From Verrucomicrobiia bacterium (GTDB lineage Bacteria > Verrucomicrobiota > Verrucomicrobiia > Verrucomicrobiales > DEV007): a stretch of DNA of 34,652 nt. Positions 26,213 to 34,434 of this stretch are shown here, piece after piece. Within the stretch, counting starts at the first letter, position 1; each line of letters starts with the position of its first letter. Made by a program: the position numbers and the translations under genes. The DNA lies in the NCBI GenBank assembly GCA_020439945.1, contig JAGRPB010000043.1, positions 1 through 34,652 on the forward strand, given 5' to 3'. The notes below the pieces were generated by a model. It was not told the origin of the DNA, made no database searches, and was given only the letters and a program-made list of their open reading frames with translations.

Positions 26213-26308
26213 GTGAGCCGGAACGTTCGGCAGGTGAACTCACGCCTCAAGCAGATCGAGGAAACGGCCCGCGGCGCCCGTTTGCACCTCGAACGTCTCG
26301 GCGGTTGA
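26213..26308 (+). CDS. Possible 31-aa helical microprotein or lost C-terminal extension
   Basis: Starting at GTG 26213, one codon after the receiver gene's TGA and in the same frame, 31 codons run to a TGA at 26306-26308. They read SRNVRQVNSRLKQIEETARG, then ARLHLERLGG, an amphipathic charged helix. About three quarters of third codon positions are G or C, as expected for coding DNA here. It could be a tiny separate protein, a former extension of the receiver protein, or chance. No ribosome binding site is evident. Confidence 0.25.
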   Translation: MSRNVRQVNSRLKQIEETARGARLHLERLGG

Positions 26309-26315
26309 CGTCATC

Positions 26316-27713
26316 TCACCACCCGCCCACCTGTGGCGTCGCCGTCGCCTGGGTGTCCGCGTACCAGGCTTTCAATTGGCTCAACATGGCCGTCGCCCGC
26401 TCCGTTTCCTGCGAGGCGAGATCCTTCGATTCGGCGGGATCCCGATCCAGTCGATACAGTTCCACCTGTTCATTCCCGAAGCTGCCGGGTTTGGCTTTGG
26501 GATGGTTGACCACCAGTTTCCACGGTCCCTCGCGCATGGCTTCGGACCGCGAACCGCCGTTGCTCAGGGATGCCCAATACAGCGGCCGCTCGGGCAGCGC
26601 CTGCTGATCAAACAGCACCGGCGACAGGTCGACGCCGTCGAGCGGCTTGTGGTCGTCGGCCTCCACCCCGGCGATGGACAACAAGGTCGGCATGACATCG
26701 ATCGTGATCGCCAGCTGGCTGCTTTCGGTGCCCGCCTCGATTCGCCCGGGCCACCAGGCGATGAATGGCACCTTGTGACCGCCCTCGTAAACGGACCCCT
26801 TCTGCCCACGCAACGCGGGACTACCGCTCGGCAGATCGTGGGCGGGACCGTTGTCGGAAAAAAAGAGCACCAGGGTATTTCGGTCCAGGCCGAGCTCCTC
26901 CAGCGTCCGGCGAATCTCGCCCACTCCCTCGTCGATGGGCATCGTCATTCCCTCCAGTTTGCCGACGCGCTCCGATTCATGCTCCGGCTTCCAGCGCGTC
27001 CAGCCATCGGCCTCGGTGCGACGGATGGGATCGCCCTCTTCCTGCAGCGGATTGTGAATCGCCAGGTGCGCCAAGTAGAGACAAAATGGTTCCTCCCGGT
27101 GGCGGCGAATGAAATCGACCGCGTAACGATTGATCAGCCGGGTCGCGTAGCCGTCTTCGTGCGTCTCGTCGCGCCCGTGCCACCAGTCGTGTTTCACGTG
27201 ATCGCCGACGTGACTGAGGTAGTCGATGTTGCCGCTGTGATAACCGAAGAACTCGTCAAAACCGTGATTCTGCGGGTGAAAATCCTCCGACACCTCGGGA
27301 TATCCCTGGTGCCACTTGCCGACAATGCCCGTGACGTAGCCGGCTGATTTCAGCGCCTCGGCAAAGGTGGTTTCGGATTTCTGCAATCCCTTGCGATGCT
27401 CGGGATGATCGGCAACGGGATGGATCACCGCCTCGATTCCCGCGCGCTGCTGGTAACGCCCCGTCAGCAATCCGGCGCGGGTCGGCGAGCACACCGTGCC
27501 CGAGGAATGGAAATCGGTCAGCCGCATCCCTTCCGCCGCCAACCGATCGATTTCCGGTGTCTTGAAAAAGGAATTGCCGAAACAACTCACCCCGGCATAG
27601 CCCATGTCATCGACCATGATGACCACGAAGTTGGGCTTCTTTTCCCCGCCGCGAACCGGCGGTGAAATCACCAACAAGAAAACGAGGGAAAGAAGAAGAA
27701 CAGCGCGTCGCAT
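26316..27713 (-). CDS. Secreted sulfatase (arylsulfatase A-like)
   Basis: This 465-residue exported hydrolase has a signal peptide MRRAVLLLSLVFLLVISPPV. The mature part opens KPNFVVIMVDDMGYAGVSCF with metal-binding D35-D36. The formylglycine signature CxPxR is C75-S-P-T-R (SSGTVCSPTRAGLLTGRY), so it needs a formylglycine-generating enzyme encoded elsewhere. Further active-site pieces are GIVGKWHQG, HLAIHNPLQEE and FFSDNGPAHDLPSGSPALRG, followed by KGSVYEGGHKVPFIAWWPG. It should hydrolyse sulfate esters of polysaccharides or glycosaminoglycans in the periplasm or outside. It begins 12 bp after aroK and probably shares its transcript. Many PVC genomes carry dozens of these. Confidence 0.95.
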   Translation of the reverse strand: MRRAVLLLSLVFLLVISPPVRGGEKKPNFVVIMVDDMGYAGVSCFGNSFFKTPEIDRLAAEGMRLTDFHSSGTVCSPTRAGLLTGRYQQRAGIEAVIHPVADHPEHRKGLQKSETTFAEALKSAGYVTGIVGKWHQGYPEVSEDFHPQNHGFDEFFGYHSGNIDYLSHVGDHVKHDWWHGRDETHEDGYATRLINRYAVDFIRRHREEPFCLYLAHLAIHNPLQEEGDPIRRTEADGWTRWKPEHESERVGKLEGMTMPIDEGVGEIRRTLEELGLDRNTLVLFFSDNGPAHDLPSGSPALRGQKGSVYEGGHKVPFIAWWPGRIEAGTESSQLAITIDVMPTLLSIAGVEADDHKPLDGVDLSPVLFDQQALPERPLYWASLSNGGSRSEAMREGPWKLVVNHPKAKPGSFGNEQVELYRLDRDPAESKDLASQETERATAMLSQLKAWYADTQATATPQVGGW

Positions 27714-27725
27714 CGCGACACTCTT

Positions 27726-28316
27726 TCACGATCGGCGTCGGGATGCCAAGGCAATCCGCGCCGATTCGGTGAGACCATGAGCCGTTTCATCGAGCGTCAG
27801 GTCGCTGGTGTTGATCTCCTCATCGGCGCAGGCCCGGTAGAGATCGACCCGCGAGGCATAAAGTTCCTGGATCGTCGCCAGCGGGTCCGCCGTCTGCAGC
27901 AGGGGCCGGTCACGATTCCGGGAAACGCGTTGCAACACGGTTTCCGGATCCGCCTTCAGCCAGACCACGTAGCCGGTCCGATGCAGCAGCTCCCGGTTCC
28001 GTGGCTGCGTCACGATTCCCCCGCCCGTCGCGATGACCTGACCGCTCTCGGAGGCGCAACGACGCAGCGCCTCCGTTTCCAGTTCTCGGAAGTGCGCTTC
28101 GCCTTCCTCTGCGAAAATCTTGGTGATCGGCTTGCCGGCCAGTTCCACGACGAGCTGGTCGGTATCGACAAAACGAAAACCGAGACTATCCGCCACCCGG
28201 CGTCCCACGCTCGTCTTACCGGTACCCATGAAACCGATGAGAACGACATTTCCGCCCGAGCCTCCCGTGCCGGTCTGTTCCTGGCTCGCGCTGGTTTCCG
28301 TCGTCTTTTCCGTCAT
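27726..28316 (-). CDS. aroK: Shikimate kinase
   Basis: The enzyme phosphorylates shikimate on the way to chorismate and aromatic amino acids. The start is set at ATG 28316 (MTEKTTETSASQEQ), which has AAAGGAG about 15 bases upstream; a GTG at 28352 is also open. After a Gly/Ser/Thr-rich leader of about 22 residues come Walker A GFMGTGKTS (28-36), DTDQLVVELAG, the shikimate-binding EGEAHFRELETEAL and the ATGGGIV motif. The lid RNRDRPLLQT follows. At 196 residues the core is full length. It is immediately upstream of the sulfatase and divergent from the Sua5/TsaC gene. Confidence 0.93.
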   Translation of the reverse strand: MTEKTTETSASQEQTGTGGSGGNVVLIGFMGTGKTSVGRRVADSLGFRFVDTDQLVVELAGKPITKIFAEEGEAHFRELETEALRRCASESGQVIATGGGIVTQPRNRELLHRTGYVVWLKADPETVLQRVSRNRDRPLLQTADPLATIQELYASRVDLYRACADEEINTSDLTLDETAHGLTESARIALASRRRS

Positions 28317-28507
28317 GCTGGGGTCGTCTCTCCTTTCCTTCCTTTCCGGCACACATCATTGCCCGTCGCCGGTGGCATCACCATAGGAATTCGTCACACC
28401 GCTGCAAAGCCCGATCCGTACCGCGTCCGACTTTTTTCCCGACCGGGATTCGGATGACATCCGCCACTTCGCGCCTACGTTTCGTTTTTTCCGCCGATTC
28501 AATTTCG

Positions 28508-28640
28508 GGCAGGATTCACAGGATTGCTTGGATTGCCTTCGCTGGCGGGCGAAAATCAAAACCCACCCGCTCCCCTGTCGGAATCGTTCCCGGCCATCCG
28601 AACTCAGAAAAGAGATCCAAAGAATCCTGTCCATCCTGTC
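28508..28640. repeat. MITE-like inverted-repeat element upstream of the Sua5/TsaC gene
   Basis: The outer arms GGCAGGATTCACAGGATT (28508-28525) and AATCCTGTCCATCCTGTC (28623-28640) are inverted with 15 of 18 matches. Pairing continues inward (GCTTGGATT against GATCCAAAG), so each arm is about 28-30 bp. The interior of about 75 bp has no ORF. It fills most of the 345-bp divergent gap between aroK and the gene at 28662; nothing else is visible there. Confidence 0.65.
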
Positions 28641-28661
28641 TTTAAAACTCAGACGACCTTC

Positions 28662-29711
28662 ATGCTGACCGAGATCGCCCAGACCGACACTCCCGAAGCC
28701 ACCAAGGCCGCGATCAATCGCGCCGTGCTGCTCCTGCAGGCGGGCGAAGCCGTGGCCCTGCCCACCGAAACTGTCTACGGACTCGCCGCCGATGCGACCA
28801 ATCCCGTCGCGGTGGCGAAAATCTTCGAGGCCAAGGAAAGGCCCGCCTTCGACCCACTGATCGTCCACCTGCCGCAACGGAAAGCGTTACCCGAGGTGGC
28901 CACGATTCCCGACGATCTCGAATCCGATCACGCCCGGCTCATCGAGAATTTCTGGCCCGGACCGCTCACGATCGTGCTGCCGAAAACCGACGCCATTCCC
29001 GACATCGTCACCTCGGGCTTGCCCACGGTCGGCGTTCGGATGAGCGATCACTCGGTTTTCAAACAGATCGCTCGAGCCCTCGACAAACCCATCGCCGCGC
29101 CGAGCGCGAACCGTTTCGGACGCATCAGCCCCACCTCGGCCAGCGCCGTCGCCGAGGAACTCGACGGTCGCATTCCACTCATCGTCGACGGGGGCGCCTG
29201 CGCGCGCGGGCTGGAATCGACCATCATCCGACTGGAAAAAGCGCGCGGTCCCAAGCCTTTCATCCACATCCTGCGCGCCGGTCCCATCACCGAAGACGAT
29301 CTCAAGAAGTTCGGCAAAATCGTTCGTGAGAGCCACAACGAAGCCGTCGAGGCGAACGCCCCCGAGGCGCCCGGGATGCTCGCCAGCCACTACGCGCCCC
29401 GCACTCCCCTGCGACTGCTTTCCGCGCCGGACGAGTTCGTGCCACAGCCCGGCCTTCGCTACGCCCTGCTCAGTTACCGGGGCCAGAAAAAGGATCGCTA
29501 TCTCGGCCTGACCGACTGGGCGGAACTGCTCGTCTTGAGCCCCGGATCGGGAAAACTGCCCGAGGCTGGCATTCGTTTTTTTCACCTGCTGCGACAGCTG
29601 GACAAGTTCGAAAACATCGACGAAATCATCGCCGAACCCGTGCCCGACCGCGGCGTTGGCGCCGCCATCATGGAGCGTCTTCGAAAAGCGGCCGCTGGTT
29701 CCGGCGTATGA
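28662..29711 (+). CDS. L-threonylcarbamoyladenylate synthase (Sua5/TsaC long form)
   Basis: The enzyme makes threonylcarbamoyl-AMP for the t6A modification of tRNAs that read ANN codons. The start is set at ATG 28662 (MLTEIAQTDTPEATKAAINR). The frame is open further upstream, but that part is the repeat element. The YrdC-type domain carries GEAVALPTETVYGLAADATN, KIFEAKERPAFDPLIVHL (the KxRP motif), FWPGPLTIVLPK, VGVRMSDH, APSANRFGRISPTSA and the DGG-ESTI region. The C-terminal Sua5 domain begins after the linker APGMLASHYAPRTPLRLL. At 349 residues it is the two-domain Sua5 type. Its stop codon is directly followed by dispersed repeat copy C, then murJ. Confidence 0.95.
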   Translation: MLTEIAQTDTPEATKAAINRAVLLLQAGEAVALPTETVYGLAADATNPVAVAKIFEAKERPAFDPLIVHLPQRKALPEVATIPDDLESDHARLIENFWPGPLTIVLPKTDAIPDIVTSGLPTVGVRMSDHSVFKQIARALDKPIAAPSANRFGRISPTSASAVAEELDGRIPLIVDGGACARGLESTIIRLEKARGPKPFIHILRAGPITEDDLKKFGKIVRESHNEAVEANAPEAPGMLASHYAPRTPLRLLSAPDEFVPQPGLRYALLSYRGQKKDRYLGLTDWAELLVLSPGSGKLPEAGIRFFHLLRQLDKFENIDEIIAEPVPDRGVGAAIMERLRKAAAGSGV

Positions 29712-29715
29712 CTTG

Positions 29716-29750
29716 ACCCTGTCAGGTCGCCGATCTGACCCTGTTGATTC
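29716..29750 (+). repeat. Dispersed 2 x 13-nt repeat, copy C
   Basis: The units are ACCCTGTCAGGTC (29716-29728) and ACCCTGTTGATTC (29738-29750, degenerate at the end), starting 22 bp apart. It lies 4 bp after the Sua5 stop and 20 bp before the murJ start, so it is transcribed if the two genes share a message. Confidence 0.7.
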
Positions 29751-29770
29751 ATTCTGTTCCCTCCACGCCG

Positions 29771-31321
29771 ATGCTGCGCAATCTGTTCAACCTCAGCGGC
29801 CTCACCCTGGTGAGCCGGGTCCTGGGCCTGATCCGGGACATGATGGTGCTGCATTTCCTCGGCACCGGTCCGGCGTCGGCGGCGTGGATGGTCGCCTTTC
29901 GCTTCCCCAATCTCTTCCGCCGGGTGTTCGGCGAGGGCGCTTTCAACTCCGCCTTCGTGCCGATGTACAGCGGTCGGCTCGAGGAGTCGGGCGAGGAAGT
30001 CGCGGACCGATTCGGATCGAAGACGCTCTCCCTGATGTTCGTGATTCTCTCGGTGACGTGCGTGATCGCGTTCATTTTCATGGAACCGATCACGAAGATC
30101 CAGATGCTCGGATCGCCGGAGGAAACTTATGAACTCGCGGTGACCCTCTCGCGAATCACGGTGGTCTACCTGATCTTCGTCTGCCTGATGGCGGCCTTCA
30201 GCGGCATTCTCAACAGCCGGGGCAGCTTTGCCCCTCCGGCCATCGCCTACATCATGCTGAATGTCGTCTTCATCGCGGGCCTCTCCCTCGTGGCGACTCG
30301 CACGGGAAATCCCGAATACGTCCTGTCGTGGTGCGTGGTGGTGGCGGGCGTCATCCAGTTGGCCATCGTGGTGATCGCCGCCCTGCGCCGGGGGGCGACA
30401 TTCCGGCCGGTGAAACCACACATCGACGGCGACATGAAACGCCTCGGCGCGCTGATGGGCCCCGGCCTCGTCAGCGCCGGCGTGCAACAGCTCAACCTGA
30501 TCGTGGGCTTCGCGGTGGCCTCCTACCAGACGGGCGCCATTCCTTTTCTCTATACGGCGGATCGGGTGAACCAACTGCCTCTCGGGATCATCGGGATCGC
30601 GTTCGGCGTCATCCTGCTGCCGGAAATCACGAAACACCTTCGCGGCGAGCGCCATGCCCAGGCCCGCCGAACCATGGCCCAGGGAATCGAGTTTTCCCTC
30701 ATGATCAGCCTGCCCGCGATGGTGGCCCTGATCGCCATTCCCGAAGCCATCATCAACGGCCTTTTTCACAGCGGAAAGTTCACCTCGGAGGACGTTCACC
30801 AGACCGGCCTCGCCCTGGCCGCCTTCTCCCTGGGATCGCCGGCCTACATCCTCGTGCGGGTGCTGCAGCCCGGCTATTACGCCCGCGAGGATACCAAGAC
30901 GCCGATGCGTTTCACCATCATCACCGCGCTGGTGAACACCGCGCTCTGCGTGCCGCTTTTCCTGCTGATGAAGCATGTCGGCTGCGCCCTGGCCACGTCG
31001 ATCGCCGGCTGGGTGAACGTGGCCCTGTTGTTTTTCGGCCTGAAAAAACTCGGGTTCATCGAACTGATTCCCGGTTTCACCACCCGGCTGCTGCGCATGT
31101 TGCTTTCGAGCGCCCTGATGGGTGCGGCGGTGTGGTGGATCGCGAAATTTGCGGAGCCCTGGCTCTACGCCGACAGCCGGATCCTCCGCCTCACCTCCGT
31201 CATGATCGTGGCGATGATCGGCCTGCTGGTCTATCTCGTCTTCGTTCTCCTGACCCGCGTCACCACCATTGCGGAACTGAAGGCGCGTTTCCGCCGGGCG
31301 CCGAAGCCGAAAGCCGAGTGA
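29771..31321 (+). CDS. murJ: Lipid II flippase MurJ
   Basis: This 516-residue polytopic protein moves lipid II across the inner membrane for peptidoglycan synthesis. The start is set at ATG 29771 (MLRNLFNLSGLTLVSRVLGL), the normal family N-terminus. An upstream TTG at 29744 would read into the repeat. Family features are SRVLGLIRDMMVLHFLGTGP, FRFPNLFRRVFGEGAFNSAF (with the conserved Arg residues of the cavity), YTADRVNQLPLGIIGIAFGV, LPEITKH and LQPGYYAREDTKTPMR. About 14 hydrophobic helices can be counted. It follows the Sua5 gene by 59 bp. Confidence 0.96.
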   Translation: MLRNLFNLSGLTLVSRVLGLIRDMMVLHFLGTGPASAAWMVAFRFPNLFRRVFGEGAFNSAFVPMYSGRLEESGEEVADRFGSKTLSLMFVILSVTCVIAFIFMEPITKIQMLGSPEETYELAVTLSRITVVYLIFVCLMAAFSGILNSRGSFAPPAIAYIMLNVVFIAGLSLVATRTGNPEYVLSWCVVVAGVIQLAIVVIAALRRGATFRPVKPHIDGDMKRLGALMGPGLVSAGVQQLNLIVGFAVASYQTGAIPFLYTADRVNQLPLGIIGIAFGVILLPEITKHLRGERHAQARRTMAQGIEFSLMISLPAMVALIAIPEAIINGLFHSGKFTSEDVHQTGLALAAFSLGSPAYILVRVLQPGYYAREDTKTPMRFTIITALVNTALCVPLFLLMKHVGCALATSIAGWVNVALLFFGLKKLGFIELIPGFTTRLLRMLLSSALMGAAVWWIAKFAEPWLYADSRILRLTSVMIVAMIGLLVYLVFVLLTRVTTIAELKARFRRAPKPKAE

Positions 31322-31415
31322 CCGGCGACGGAGAACGTACCGCGCGTTTTTTCTGATGTAACCGGGAGCCGGGAAACGTAGTCTAAGGAGCAAAAGCTTC
31401 GCCTCTCCGCTCTCG

Positions 31416-32042
31416 ATGTTCGACTCCCGAAACTCTCTTCTCATCAAAGCCGTCCTCGCGCTGGTGATCCTGTGGGGACTGGTGTGGGGCGGCATCCGGT
31501 TTTTCGGATCGATGACGCCGACGCCGGAAAGCATCGCCGAATATGTGGACGAGCATCCGCTTTCGGAAATCGACGATCCGGACGAGCGGCGCGAAGTGAT
31601 CGGCAAGGTCGCGGACATGCTGAACCAGTTGCCGACCGAAGAGATCGGGCGCCTGGCCCAGGAAGGTGAGGAAAGTGGAGAGCGGCGCATCGATCCCCGA
31701 CGAAATTTTTTCCGGGGCATGAACGAGGACGAGCAGCGCTTCTTCATGGAAAAGCGGGTCGGAAAAGCCTTCGACCAGATGATGCAGGCCTTCAACGGGA
31801 TGGAACGCGAGGAGCGGAAACGCATCGTCGAGCGCACCCTGAAACAGATGCGCGACGACGGAAATCGCCGGCCGGGAATCGAGCGTCTCGAGAAGTCGGA
31901 TCCCGAAGTGGCGGAGCGAATCATCAACGAGGGCTTGCGGGCTTACTACCAGGAAGCGGATTCCGAGACCAAGCTCGACCTCGCTCCGGTGCTCGAACAG
32001 ATGCAGCTGAATCTCGGCGGAGGCGGGCACCGCTACCGATGA
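31416..32042 (+). CDS. Hypothetical membrane-anchored protein (208 aa)
   Basis: I do not recognise a family. The protein has one N-terminal helix (about 8-31, LLIKAVLALVILWGLVWGGI). The remainder is highly charged and almost entirely helical: ESIAEYVDEHPLSEIDDPDE, FFRGMNEDEQRFFMEKRVGK, FDQMMQAFNGMEREERKRIV, and a C-terminal RIINEGLRAYYQEADSETKL. Similar charged single-pass proteins with repeated 'MxxxERE' helices occur beside pseudopilin genes in Verrucomicrobia and Planctomycetes. Its stop overlaps the start of the prepilin-like gene as ATGA (32039-32042). The two are therefore translationally coupled and may act together at the inner membrane. Confidence 0.75.
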   Translation: MFDSRNSLLIKAVLALVILWGLVWGGIRFFGSMTPTPESIAEYVDEHPLSEIDDPDERREVIGKVADMLNQLPTEEIGRLAQEGEESGERRIDPRRNFFRGMNEDEQRFFMEKRVGKAFDQMMQAFNGMEREERKRIVERTLKQMRDDGNRRPGIERLEKSDPEVAERIINEGLRAYYQEADSETKLDLAPVLEQMQLNLGGGGHRYR

Positions 32043-32608
32043 GAACGAGTCGAGCACCGCGAAGATCCGGCCACGCCTTCACCCTCACCGAAGTGTTGGT
32101 GGCCATCATGATCATCGCCCTGCTGGCCGGCGTCGGCTTTCCCGCCTACAAGCGGATGAAGGGAATCGCCCGCTCGACTCATTGCGTTTCGAATCTCCGC
32201 CAGATCGGCATTTCCCTGAACACTCACCTCGCCGACAACGGCATGAAGTTGCCGGTCATGGTTCCGGCCCGCGAGGATATCAACGAACTGGCGGATCTCG
32301 ATGATGACGGGATCACCGATGCCCTCGACGTCACCCTGCGACCTTACGTGAATGATGTGATCTGTTTCTGGTGTCCGTCCGATTACGAAAAAATCTACGA
32401 AAAGACCGGCACCAGCTACTTCTGGAACAGCGCGCTCAACGGCCAGGACATCGCGGCGATCGATTTTCTCGGCATCTCGAAAAACGCCGCCGGCATTCCC
32501 GTGGTCGCGGACAAGGAGAACTTCCACAAGAATGTCGGTGATGAGGTAAACGTGCTCTACGTGGACGGGCACGTGACGCGCGAACTGCAGTTCATCGTCG
32601 ATCCGTGA
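32039..32608 (+). CDS. Prepilin-like protein with type IV/type II N-terminal methylation motif
   Basis: This 189-residue protein has the class III leader pattern GHA-FTLTEVLVAIMIIALLAG. Processing would fall after A13, leaving F1 with Glu at position 5. The residue before the cut is Ala, where Gly is usual. The helix runs to about residue 40. It is followed by RSTHCVSNLRQIGISLNTHL and NVLYVDGHVTRELQFIVDP, the 'VDGHV' ending typical of PulG/DUF1559-type pseudopilins of PVC bacteria. In these organisms dozens of such proteins exist, mostly of unknown role. It is coupled to the upstream membrane protein; no assembly ATPase or secretin is nearby. Confidence 0.85.
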   Translation: MRTSRAPRRSGHAFTLTEVLVAIMIIALLAGVGFPAYKRMKGIARSTHCVSNLRQIGISLNTHLADNGMKLPVMVPAREDINELADLDDDGITDALDVTLRPYVNDVICFWCPSDYEKIYEKTGTSYFWNSALNGQDIAAIDFLGISKNAAGIPVVADKENFHKNVGDEVNVLYVDGHVTRELQFIVDP

Positions 32609-32614
32609 CGGGAA

Positions 32615-32643
32615 GTTTTCAGGGTTAAGTTTTCAGTTTTCAG
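32615..32643 (+). repeat. Short GTTTTCAG repeats ahead of the ABC transporter
   Basis: Three copies of GTTTTCAG lie at 32615-32622, 32629-32636 and 32636-32643, two of them preceded by AA and the last two overlapping by one base. They sit in the 42-bp gap just before the ABC start at 32651. They could be a protein site or simple slippage. Confidence 0.5.
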
Positions 32644-32650
32644 CGAATCC

Positions 32651-33583
32651 ATGCTCACGGCGTCCGGACTGAAGAAACGTTTTGATCGCAAGGCGCCGGC
32701 GGCGCTGGACGACGTAAGTTTCTCCGTCGAGGCGGGCGAAATCTACGGACTGCTGGGTCACAACGGCGCCGGAAAAAGCACCGCGCTGGGAATCATGCTC
32801 GGGATGGTGTTTCCGGATGAAGGCGAGGTGCTCATCGGCGGCAAATCGGTGCAGCGCGAGCGCCAGGCCGCCCTCTCCCAGGTCGGGGCGATCTTCGAAT
32901 CGCCGGCCTTTTACGAATACCTCTCCGGGTGGCAGAACCTGAAAGTGCTGACCGCTTTTTCCGGAGGCGTGGATCGAAAGACGATGGAGGAAGTGGTCGA
33001 GTGGGTCGGGCTCTCGAAGCGAATCCGGCATCGCGTCGGCACCTACAGCCACGGGATGCGCCAGCGCCTCGCGCTCGCCCAGGCGCTATTGCCCAGGCCC
33101 AGGGTGCTCATTCTCGACGAGCCCACCGACGGACTCGATCCGGAAGGCATCGTGGAATTCCGCGAACAACTTTTCGAGCTGCGGGAAAAGTCCGGCGTAA
33201 CCATCCTGCTCAGCTCGCATTTGCTCTCCGAGGTCGAACAGGTCTGTGATCGCGTCGCCATCCTCCAGGCGGGCCGCAAGGTTTACGAGGGCGCCACCCG
33301 CGGACTCGGGGGCGAAGGACAACTCTACCGTATCGAAACCGCGTCCGCCGATGATCTGGCGAAGGCCCGCAAACTGGCCGAGCCGAAATCGATTCTCGCG
33401 GGTCCGGGAGACGATCTCTTCGTGTTTCCGGCAGATGCCGACCCGGCCGGATTTCTCGCCGATCTCGTCAACGCGGGCGTGAAAGTGCGGCAGTTCGTCC
33501 GCCTCGAATCGACGCTGGAGGATCTCTATCTCGAAGTCAGCCAGATCCGCCGCGACCGGAATCAGGAGCCGAAATCCGCATGA
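32651..33583 (+). CDS. ABC transporter ATP-binding protein
   Basis: This 310-residue cytoplasmic ATPase of an ABC-2-type exporter starts MLTASGLKKRFDRKAPAALD. It has Walker A GHNGAGKST, Q loop VGAIFESPAFYEYLSGWQNL, signature TYSHGMRQRLALAQAL, Walker B RVLILDEPTDGLDPEGI and the switch His in LLSSHLLSEVEQ. The signature reads YSHGMRQR in place of the classic LSGGQ, which is normal for this CcmA-like subfamily. The C-terminal 80 residues form the usual extra domain. It overlaps the permease gene by ATGA (33580-33583). The substrate is unknown. Confidence 0.95.
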   Translation: MLTASGLKKRFDRKAPAALDDVSFSVEAGEIYGLLGHNGAGKSTALGIMLGMVFPDEGEVLIGGKSVQRERQAALSQVGAIFESPAFYEYLSGWQNLKVLTAFSGGVDRKTMEEVVEWVGLSKRIRHRVGTYSHGMRQRLALAQALLPRPRVLILDEPTDGLDPEGIVEFREQLFELREKSGVTILLSSHLLSEVEQVCDRVAILQAGRKVYEGATRGLGGEGQLYRIETASADDLAKARKLAEPKSILAGPGDDLFVFPADADPAGFLADLVNAGVKVRQFVRLESTLEDLYLEVSQIRRDRNQEPKSA

Positions 33584-34434
33584 GCCTTTTCCTGAAACAA
33601 CTCGGTTGGGAGCTGTTCCGGATGTTCGCCCGGAAGCGGACCTACATTGGCTTCGGGGTCTTCGTGGCGGTGGAGTTGGTGATCTACGCCCTGCTCACCC
33701 TCGACCGCTCCGAACGCAACATGGAACGCTGGATCGAGCGCGTGGCGGGCGGGTTCGATCACTACTTCTCGGCGCTGACGCTGGCCTTCATGATCGTGGC
33801 TTTCACCATGCTGCTGCTCGGCGCGGTGTTTGTTTCGCTGGTCACCGGCGATATCGTGGCGAAGGAAACCGAGGACGGAAACCTGCGCCTGCTGCTGGTG
33901 CGGCCGGTGTCGCGATTCAGGCTCCTGCTCATCAAGTTCCTCGCCTGCCAGCTTTACGCGATCGCCCTGTTCTGGTTCGTCGGCCTGACCGCCTTCCTGG
34001 TCGGGCTCACCGAACGCGGCTGGGGCGGCGGAATGTTCGTGTGGACGCCCGAACTGCCGCGCGTCTCGATCTTCGAATGGAACGAGGGTCTCACCCGCTA
34101 CGCGCTTGCCGTGACCGCTTTCGTGTTCGCCTACCTGCCCATCACCGGCATCGCCTTCGCCCTGAGCTGCCTGAAGATCAAACCCGCCGCCGCGACGATT
34201 GTCACAATCGCCTACATCCTGGCCGACTCGATTCTCTCGAAGATCCCGCTGCCGATTTTTGAAGACTACCAGCACTGGTTCATCACCCCGAAGATGCAGT
34301 CGTGGGCCCTGCTGCTCTATCAGGACATTCCCTGGCCGCGCGTATTGGAATCGTGGACCTGGCTGGTCGGCTTCGGCATCACCGGTTTCGTGGTCGGGTG
34401 GGTGCTCTTTGAACGGCGCGACGTGAAATCGTGA
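33580..34434 (+). CDS. ABC-2-type permease
   Basis: This 284-residue partner of the ATPase has six likely membrane segments. The first lies at about 20-40 (IGFGVFVAVELVIYALLTL), then about 64-90 (LTLAFMIVAFTMLLLGAVFV). After the conserved VTGDIVAKETEDGNLRLLLV, the GTLR-like signature of ABC-2 permeases, comes a segment at about 111-135. The last three are at about 170-190, about 205-225, and a final one, WLVGFGITGFVVGWVLFERR. It ends with the typical FERRDV tail. It is translationally coupled to the ATPase. Its last 115 bases overlap the convergent membrane-protein gene. Confidence 0.92.
   Translation: MSLFLKQLGWELFRMFARKRTYIGFGVFVAVELVIYALLTLDRSERNMERWIERVAGGFDHYFSALTLAFMIVAFTMLLLGAVFVSLVTGDIVAKETEDGNLRLLLVRPVSRFRLLLIKFLACQLYAIALFWFVGLTAFLVGLTERGWGGGMFVWTPELPRVSIFEWNEGLTRYALAVTAFVFAYLPITGIAFALSCLKIKPAAATIVTIAYILADSILSKIPLPIFEDYQHWFITPKMQSWALLLYQDIPWPRVLESWTWLVGFGITGFVVGWVLFERRDVKS

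Noticed and set aside
29582..31927. A 781-codon open frame on the minus strand across murJ and its neighbours
   Set aside because: It lies antisense to clear genes (Sua5 end, murJ, the 208-aa protein). Its translation is His/Asp/Arg-rich low complexity, the usual result of an antisense frame in high-GC genes.
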